Below are positions 58,839 to 64,000 of a stretch of DNA of 64,000 nt, one piece after another. A model generated the notes under the pieces. That model did no database searches and was not told the DNA's origin. It worked only from the letters and a program-made list of their open reading frames with translations. The stretch covers positions 1 to 64,000 of the forward strand of contig CANHGK010000010.1 in NCBI GenBank assembly GCA_947460235.1. The letters run 5' to 3'. A program made the translations under genes and the position numbers. Numbering within the stretch: position 1 is the first letter of the stretch; each line of letters starts with the position of its first letter. Source of the stretch: Paenibacillaceae bacterium (lineage in GTDB: Bacteria; Bacillota; Bacilli; Paenibacillales; CANHGK01).

Positions 58839-60833
58839 TGGACATTTCGGTAGGGTTGGATTATTTGGTCGGGTCAGTTGCAATTGCAAAGTTCCAAGTT
58901 GGCGCGTGTTGAAACCGGCTTCGCAATAACATAAGTAATAACGCCACATCCGTAAGAATGTTTCGTCAAAGCCAAGTGCTTTGACTTGATCGCTGTTTTG
59001 TTCGAAATTGCTTAGCCAGGTTCGTAAGGTGCGTCCATAATGTGTGCCAATGTTTTCAAATGTTTCGATCGTAAACTTCGAATGTTCAGTCAGCGCCGCG
59101 CTGAATGCAGTCAAAGATGGGCATAGTCCACCAGGGAAAATATATTTTTGAATCCAGTCGGATTCGCGGCGGTACTGTTCATATCGTTGATCAATGATCG
59201 TGATGACTTGCATGGCGAGTATGCCGTCTTTTTTGAGCAGACGATCGCATGCAGCGAAAAATGTGCCAAAGTACTCATGGCCGACAGCTTCGAACATTTC
59301 GATCGAGACAATTTTATCAAATTGTCCTTGCATGTCGCGGTAGTCACAGTACACAACGTCAATGCGATCTTGTAAACCTGCAGCGGCAACACGAGCCTTT
59401 GCTTCAACCAATTGTTGTTCGGATAACGTGATCGTCGTGACGCGGCAACCGGTTTGCTCTACTGCGCGCATCGAGAAACTGCCCCAACCAGAGCCGATTT
59501 CAAGGACGTGATCTTCTTTCGTAATTTGAGCAAGTTTGATCATGCGGTCCAGTTTGTTGAATTGCGCTTCTTCAAGTGTGTCTTCCGCTTTTGCGAAAAA
59601 GGCTGAAGAATACGTCATCGTCGGATCCAAAAATTGTTGATACATTTCATTGGATAAATCATAATGAGCACGAATGTTTTTGCGACTGTTTTCTCTGCTG
59701 TTATGGCGGATTGCATGTCCGATGGAGTTGATCCACTTAAGCAAGCCAGCACCTTTGAAATCGCGTTCATCTGCGACATCCCGATTCTGTACAATCCATT
59801 CGAGCAATCCGGTTACATCTTGCGTATCCCATTCGCCGGCCATGTATGATTCTCCGAAACCGATATCGCTGTTGGATAAAACACGTGTAAAAAATTTCGT
59901 ATTCAAGATGTTCATAATTATGGCATGTTCCGCGTGTGGATCGCCGAAAAAATGTTCTGTCCCGTCGGGGAGACGCATCATCATTGCGCCTTTTTGGAAA
60001 CGACGAAAATAGCTGAAAACAAGGTTCATGGCGATTCGTAGACGCCATGAAGGCTTATTCACACGAAACGTTTGAGACGAGAGTGGTTCCGGCTTCATGT
60101 AAATTCGTAACCCCTTTTCATAATATAATCGTGCAGCTTGCCATAGGATTCGCGGCATTGTTAACAGTGCTGCAAATGGATATTTAATGATTCCTTCTAC
60201 AATAGATGCAGTCGAAAGTGTCCTTGATATCCGTCCGACCCATTCAGATGTAAATGAAATTGTATCACCATGCCATAGATCAACGCCAATACGAAGCGGA
60301 TTCATCGTCCAATCGCGGGGCACGCGAAAGCGATATTCACCGTCTACTGCATTAAATGGTGAAACGTGGAACTGCTTTGGTGTGCGGTACAGTATCCACT
60401 TTCCCTCGTAGGTTGGTTCGTCCAAGACGTAGATATGCCGTTCACCAAATGTATTATTCACCTCCGCAACGACGCAAAGCAACTCCTCGTTTGCGTTGCG
60501 GCATGCATAAAAACTGACGGGGTTAAAGACATAATTGAAAAGCCTTAAGCAGGTAATCAACTGAACTTTGGAAACCACATTTACATAAGGTTTTCCACGT
60601 AACTCGCGTAGTAATTTATCCTGTATCGATCCTTCACCGCGAAGGTAATCCGCATCATGTATCGATTGTAAGTTGATGTTATTGTACGAAAATGGACCAA
60701 TTTTTTGCGGAAGAGAAGGTAGTTCGTCCAAATCGATCGAACAAAAATAAACAGGGTAACGGAACGCGTGTTTCTTTGGCGTCGTACGCGCGTGCGCTAC
60801 ATGACCCATCCACAGTAACGAACGCGACATCAT
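58836..60833 (-). CDS. DUF1365 and cyclopropane-fatty-acyl-phospholipid synthase fusion
   Basis: A fusion of about 665 residues. Start taken at 60833 (GGGGGA upstream). Residues 5-245 are DUF1365: SLLWMGHVAHARTTPKKHAFRYPVYF, then LFNYVFNPVSFYAC and FGERHIYVL. Residues 265-665 are a CFA synthase: RAHYDLSNEMYQQFLDPTMTYSSAFF, the SAM site HVLEIGSGWGSFS, and VSIEMFEAVGHEYF. The C-terminus ends like other CFA enzymes (RMWRYYLCYCEAGFNTRQLGTLQLQL). It methylates unsaturated acyl chains in the membrane. DUF1365 and CFA genes are usually adjacent but separate; here they are one protein. It follows the FAD gene by 8 nt. Confidence 0.9.
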   Translation of the reverse strand: MMSRSLLWMGHVAHARTTPKKHAFRYPVYFCSIDLDELPSLPQKIGPFSYNNINLQSIHDADYLRGEGSIQDKLLRELRGKPYVNVVSKVQLITCLRLFNYVFNPVSFYACRNANEELLCVVAEVNNTFGERHIYVLDEPTYEGKWILYRTPKQFHVSPFNAVDGEYRFRVPRDWTMNPLRIGVDLWHGDTISFTSEWVGRISRTLSTASIVEGIIKYPFAALLTMPRILWQAARLYYEKGLRIYMKPEPLSSQTFRVNKPSWRLRIAMNLVFSYFRRFQKGAMMMRLPDGTEHFFGDPHAEHAIIMNILNTKFFTRVLSNSDIGFGESYMAGEWDTQDVTGLLEWIVQNRDVADERDFKGAGLLKWINSIGHAIRHNSRENSRKNIRAHYDLSNEMYQQFLDPTMTYSSAFFAKAEDTLEEAQFNKLDRMIKLAQITKEDHVLEIGSGWGSFSMRAVEQTGCRVTTITLSEQQLVEAKARVAAAGLQDRIDVVYCDYRDMQGQFDKIVSIEMFEAVGHEYFGTFFAACDRLLKKDGILAMQVITIIDQRYEQYRRESDWIQKYIFPGGLCPSLTAFSAALTEHSKFTIETFENIGTHYGRTLRTWLSNFEQNSDQVKALGFDETFLRMWRYYLCYCEAGFNTRQLGTLQLQLTRPNNPTLPKCP

Positions 60834-60841
60834 AATTCCCC

Positions 60842-62209
60842 CTAAGCGTCTGTTTTTAGCGAACGATCGAAGTATGCAGGTTGACTTATTTCCAAGGCCG
60901 GCCAAATGACATCAAAATGAGCGTTGACCATTTGGACGCTGGACCGTACCGCATCTTCATGGAATCCATAACCAAAATAACTCCCACAGTAGTATGTAGC
61001 TTGTCCGCCGTTTAGCGTAGGCAAATGTGTTTGGGAATTAATCGCATCAAACGAGAATACCGGATGCGTGTAATTCATCTCGCGGATGATGTGCTCATTC
61101 TTAATCGGTTGCGTGCGATTTAGTGTAACACAATAGTTTGTTGGTGTATTTAGTCCTTGCAGCGCATTCATGTAGTATGAAACGGATACTGGATGCTCTG
61201 GCGAAGATTTTGTTTCTTCTGTGTAATTCCAAGCTGCCCATGCCTTTTTTGATGGCGGGAGTACAGAAATATCGGTATGTAGCACGGTGTGGTTTTTGGA
61301 ATAATTCCAAGCGCCAAGCAACTTGTGCTCCATAGGTGTGGGTTGTTCTAACAATTGAAGCGCTTCGTTCGCGTGCGTTCCGAAAACGACGCGATCAAAT
61401 GATTCTTCGCGACCGTCTGAATGACAAATCGTAGCACTCCATTTGCCATGAACGTCAGCGGTGCGGCGGACGCGATCAATTTTGGCACCGGTAACAACGG
61501 TCCCTTTAAATGACTTCAGAAATGCTTTTACATATGCGTTGCTGCCGCCTTTGACTGTTTTCCATTGCAAACGGCGCTGATCTTGAACCGTCAGCAATCC
61601 GTGATTACGGAAAAAGTGAATAAACGACTGTGCGGGATAGTTTAGGATTTCGCCGGTTGGTGTGGACCAAATTGCCGCACCCATTGGCAATAAGTAAAGT
61701 GACATAAATTCCTTGGACAAACCCATCTGGCGAACATAATCACCAAGTGTAAGTCCGACTAATTTGTCAGAATCGGCATCGAGGAGCGCTTGTTTATTAA
61801 AACGCACCAAATCATTTAACATCCGCCAAAAATAGGGGCGGATCAAATTTCGACGCTGCGCGAAAAGTCCATTAAGTGAAGTGCCAGCATAGTATAACCC
61901 GCTACGCTCACTAAAATAACTAAACGACATCGTACTATTCCGATCTTCAACTTCGAGTTCCGCCAAAAATTGTTCGAAATACGGATAGGTCCGAGAGTTA
62001 AAGACGATAAAACCAGTGTCAACAGGCAAACCGGCGTCTGGACCGTTGGGGATTAATACGGTGTTTGTATGGCCGCCTACATATTCATTTTTTTCAAAAA
62101 GCGTTACGTCATATTTGTTTTGAAGTAAGTAGGCGGAAACGATCCCTGCAACGCCTGCTCCAATAATGGCGATTCGTTCTCTTTGGATGAGCTCAGTCAG
62201 CTTGAACAC
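60842..62209 (-). CDS. FAD-dependent oxidoreductase (amine-oxidase-like)
   Basis: A 455-residue flavoprotein. RIAIIGAGVAGIVSAYLL then LFEKNEYVGGHTNTV is the FAD-binding region at residues 12-50. RRLQWKTVKGGSNAYVKAFL and FDRVVFGTHANEALQLL follow, and GGQATYYCGSYFGYGFHEDAVRSS closes the FAD site. It belongs to the group found with DUF1365, CFA and DUF1295 genes. The GTG start at 62209 overlaps the previous gene by 17 bases, and its ribosome site is weak, so the exact start is uncertain. It probably oxidises or desaturates a lipid chain. Confidence 0.88.
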   Translation of the reverse strand: MFKLTELIQRERIAIIGAGVAGIVSAYLLQNKYDVTLFEKNEYVGGHTNTVLIPNGPDAGLPVDTGFIVFNSRTYPYFEQFLAELEVEDRNSTMSFSYFSERSGLYYAGTSLNGLFAQRRNLIRPYFWRMLNDLVRFNKQALLDADSDKLVGLTLGDYVRQMGLSKEFMSLYLLPMGAAIWSTPTGEILNYPAQSFIHFFRNHGLLTVQDQRRLQWKTVKGGSNAYVKAFLKSFKGTVVTGAKIDRVRRTADVHGKWSATICHSDGREESFDRVVFGTHANEALQLLEQPTPMEHKLLGAWNYSKNHTVLHTDISVLPPSKKAWAAWNYTEETKSSPEHPVSVSYYMNALQGLNTPTNYCVTLNRTQPIKNEHIIREMNYTHPVFSFDAINSQTHLPTLNGGQATYYCGSYFGYGFHEDAVRSSVQMVNAHFDVIWPALEISQPAYFDRSLKTDA

Positions 62210-63263
62210 CTCGTTTCACAAATCGGTAATGCGTGACAAACCATTCTTCTCCGCCACGGAAACCGAATAACTCCGCACAAGCCATGAAAAATACACGCCA
62301 GTATACCGTCCATTTGGTTATTTGATGTTCGCCATAAGCGGTTTTGAAAATGTCATTGATCTCATCTTTTTCGCGGTCCATGCGCTGTAACCATGCTTCA
62401 CACGTTTTTTGATAGTGCACACCGTTTACATGCCATAGTCTTTCGATGGATACTTCATCAGCGAAGTGTAATAGTAATTCCCGACTCGGCATTTGACCTC
62501 CTGAGAAGAAATATCTCGCCATCCAATCGGTTCCATCATTGTCTTCAAAGAAATACGGAGTATTTAGATGCGTGAAAATATGCACGAATAACTTACCACC
62601 GTCAACTAATAAATTGGATACCTTGTGCATCAGTTGCTCGTAATTACGCATGTGCTCAAACATTTCTACGCTCACAATTCGATCGAATCGTGCCACAGTT
62701 TGGAAATCATTCATATCTGCGGTGACAACCTTCAAATTGCCTAGTCCACGTTCGAGTGCTTGCCCATCAATATATTCTTTTTGCGTTGCAGAATTAGAGA
62801 CGGAAACAATCAGGCTGTTCGGGTAATGCGCGGCCATCCATAAGGATAACGAACCCCATCCACAACCGAGTTCTAGAACCGTTTGTCCATCGGAAAGATC
62901 CGCACGTTCACACGTTAATTGGAGCATCGCGGTTTCAGCTTCATGCAATTTATCTGCCCATTGAGACGCAGGAATAGTGGCCAATTCATTTTCCCATAGT
63001 GCACAGCTATATTTCAAATGCTTACCAAGTACGCGCAAATAAAATTCGGTGGGCACTTCGTAATGTTGTTCGTTCGCTTTATCCGTTTCTACGGCGATTG
63101 GAGATGCCTTGAGTGAATCAATATAATTTTGTAAATACTGAGGGTCGCTAATGGTTGCACGCTGGCTCTCTTTTTGGCGCTGGCGCAAAAGTTGTTGAAT
63201 TCCGACCCGAATGAACGAATCAGGCACTATATTTTTTTCAAGTAAATTGTCGATCCACATCAT
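62193..63263 (-). CDS. CFA synthase-like SAM-dependent methyltransferase, second copy
   Basis: A 356-residue methyltransferase starting at 63263 (GAGGAGAG upstream); a second ATG is at 63260. HYEVPTEFYLRVLGKHLKYSCALW is the CFA-type substrate region, TVLELGCGWGSLSLWMAA is the SAM site, and FDRIVSVEMFEHMRNYEQL is the catalytic segment. WMARYFFSGGQMPS follows. It lacks the CFA N-terminal domain. It heads the minus-strand set, so it acts with the FAD protein and the fusion on membrane lipids. Confidence 0.9.
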   Translation of the reverse strand: MMWIDNLLEKNIVPDSFIRVGIQQLLRQRQKESQRATISDPQYLQNYIDSLKASPIAVETDKANEQHYEVPTEFYLRVLGKHLKYSCALWENELATIPASQWADKLHEAETAMLQLTCERADLSDGQTVLELGCGWGSLSLWMAAHYPNSLIVSVSNSATQKEYIDGQALERGLGNLKVVTADMNDFQTVARFDRIVSVEMFEHMRNYEQLMHKVSNLLVDGGKLFVHIFTHLNTPYFFEDNDGTDWMARYFFSGGQMPSRELLLHFADEVSIERLWHVNGVHYQKTCEAWLQRMDREKDEINDIFKTAYGEHQITKWTVYWRVFFMACAELFGFRGGEEWFVTHYRFVKRGVQAD

Positions 63264-63385
63264 TAATCTCTCCTCATTAAAACATATACATAACCTATAC
63301 AAAGTATATACCACAATGCTAGAATTGAATACAGATACAACGTGACGTTTTTTAAAATAAAAATTTGGAGCAGTAGGTGGAAAAC
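63264..63385. promoter_or_regulatory. Divergent control region of the lipid-modification genes
   Basis: These 122 bases separate two divergent genes. They are A+T-rich and hold TATACATAACC and TATACAAAGTATATACC, TA-rich near-repeats that could be a shared operator or -10 elements. No clear promoter pair could be set. Confidence 0.4.
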
Positions 63386-64000
63386 ATGCAGACTTGGTTT
63401 TGGACATTGGTTGTTTTGGTTGGGTATATGACCTTGTTTTATTTATTTGCACTGCGATTACGGAACAATAGTATTGTTGATATCGGTTGGGGGCCTGGTT
63501 TTATACTTGTAGGTATATTTCAGTTCATGATGGTGGATGGGAACGTGTCAATCCGAACGATTGTGTATACTTGTCTTGTACTTGTTTGGGCAGCACGTCT
63601 TAGTTGGCATATCGGCCTTCGTAATCATGGAAAAAGTGAAGATTTCCGCTACGCAGCAATGCGCGCTGGATGGGGCAATGCGTGGTGGTGGAAAGGTTTC
63701 ACAAATGTGTTTCTTTTGCAGGCCGCGGTGTTATGGGTTGTTTCGATTCCAATTGTTATTCTGTGGCAGACGCCAGATGCAAGTTGGGATTGGATTGGTA
63801 TTCTTGGGGTTGTTATTTGGGGTGTAGGGATGTTTTTTGAAGTCGTTGGAGATGCGCAATTGGCAGCTTTTAAACGCGATCCGGCAAATAAGGGCCATGT
63901 GATAATGAATGGGTTATGGAAATTTACGCGTCATCCGAATTATTTTGGTGAGGCATTGTTATGGTGGGGCTTTGCGGCGGGGCAGCTAGGACTTACGTAT
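63386..64000 (+). CDS. DUF1295 (steroid 5-alpha-reductase-like) membrane protein, partial
   Basis: The gene starts at ATG 63386, with AGGTGGA upstream, and runs off the window after 205 codons. [38 protein letters not shown] is the first helix, with the family's SIVDIxWG signature. Later come GRN-type helices and [36 protein letters not shown], the diagnostic C-terminal segment. The family reduces or modifies lipids in the membrane. It is divergent from the CFA/FAD genes and probably shares their control. Confidence 0.92.
   Translation, partial: MQTWFWTLVVLVGYMTLFYLFALRLRNNSIVDIGWGPGFILVGIFQFMMVDGNVSIRTIVYTCLVLVWAARLSWHIGLRNHGKSEDFRYAAMRAGWGNAWWWKGFTNVFLLQAAVLWVVSIPIVILWQTPDASWDWIGILGVVIWGVGMFFEVVGDAQLAAFKRDPANKGHVIMNGLWKFTRHPNYFGEALLWWGFAAGQLGLTY

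Overview
The window looks like the chromosome of a motile, Gram-positive-type member of the Bacillales. Support comes from a FlaG gene with a sigma-D-type promoter, the long (two-domain) form of the ribosome hibernation factor, S-layer-homology (SLH) and copper-amine-oxidase 'stalk' proteins, lipoproteins with standard lipoboxes, strong GGAGG-type ribosome binding sites and many TTG/GTG starts. Paenibacillaceae or Alicyclobacillaceae-like relatives are plausible, but the family cannot be fixed from the sequence alone. No rRNA, tRNA, CRISPR array, insertion sequence or prophage was seen.

Region 1 (1-19.6 kb) is one co-directional glycan operon of about 18 genes with tiny gaps or overlaps. It carries part of a pseudaminic acid pathway (PseC-like aminotransferase, PseI-like synthase, SpsF/PseF-like cytidylyltransferase, GNAT acetyltransferase, HAD phosphatase, an SDR/ATP-grasp fusion), a GT2 glycosyltransferase and a Maf-like DUF115 protein. 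A second block holds a methyltransferase, a DUF4910 protein, an FkbH-type enzyme, an acyl carrier protein and a MaoC/AAC(3) fusion. From family knowledge this block looks like a device that loads a glyceryl unit on the carrier protein and transfers it to an amino sugar. The operon ends at flaG, which has its own sigma-D promoter, so the product is probably a flagellin glycan.

Region 2 (20-28 kb) holds a secreted transglutaminase-like protein, a non-coding interval with three perfect DnaA boxes, two tandem cold-shock genes (the first behind a leader of about 220 nt), a 1502-residue secreted protein built from 15 repeats of about 98 residues, and hpf.

Region 3 (28-42 kb) is ordinary metabolism and envelope: an aldo/keto reductase with a GT39-like membrane protein, a sucrose operon (scrR, then scrB-scrK behind a candidate operator/promoter), a CuA-type lipoprotein, two adjacent decayed genes (DUF418 and an MBL-fold protein), a GIY-YIG protein, a stalk-domain protein, an MBL hydrolase, a GT1 glycosyltransferase and ung.

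Region 4 (41-54 kb) has secreted Pro/Thr-rich proteins, an HSP90-family protein paired with a TPR-like protein, a DUF429 protein, and a five-gene MacAB-like export operon with an SLH protein and a Gly-rich lipoprotein. Region 5 (54-64 kb) has a 55-codon small gene, a TIGR01777 protein, fabF-tfoX, decayed genes (one with a perfect 22-bp inverted repeat), and a lipid-modification cluster (DUF1365-CFA synthase fusion, FAD oxidoreductase, second CFA-type methyltransferase, divergent DUF1295 gene cut by the window end).
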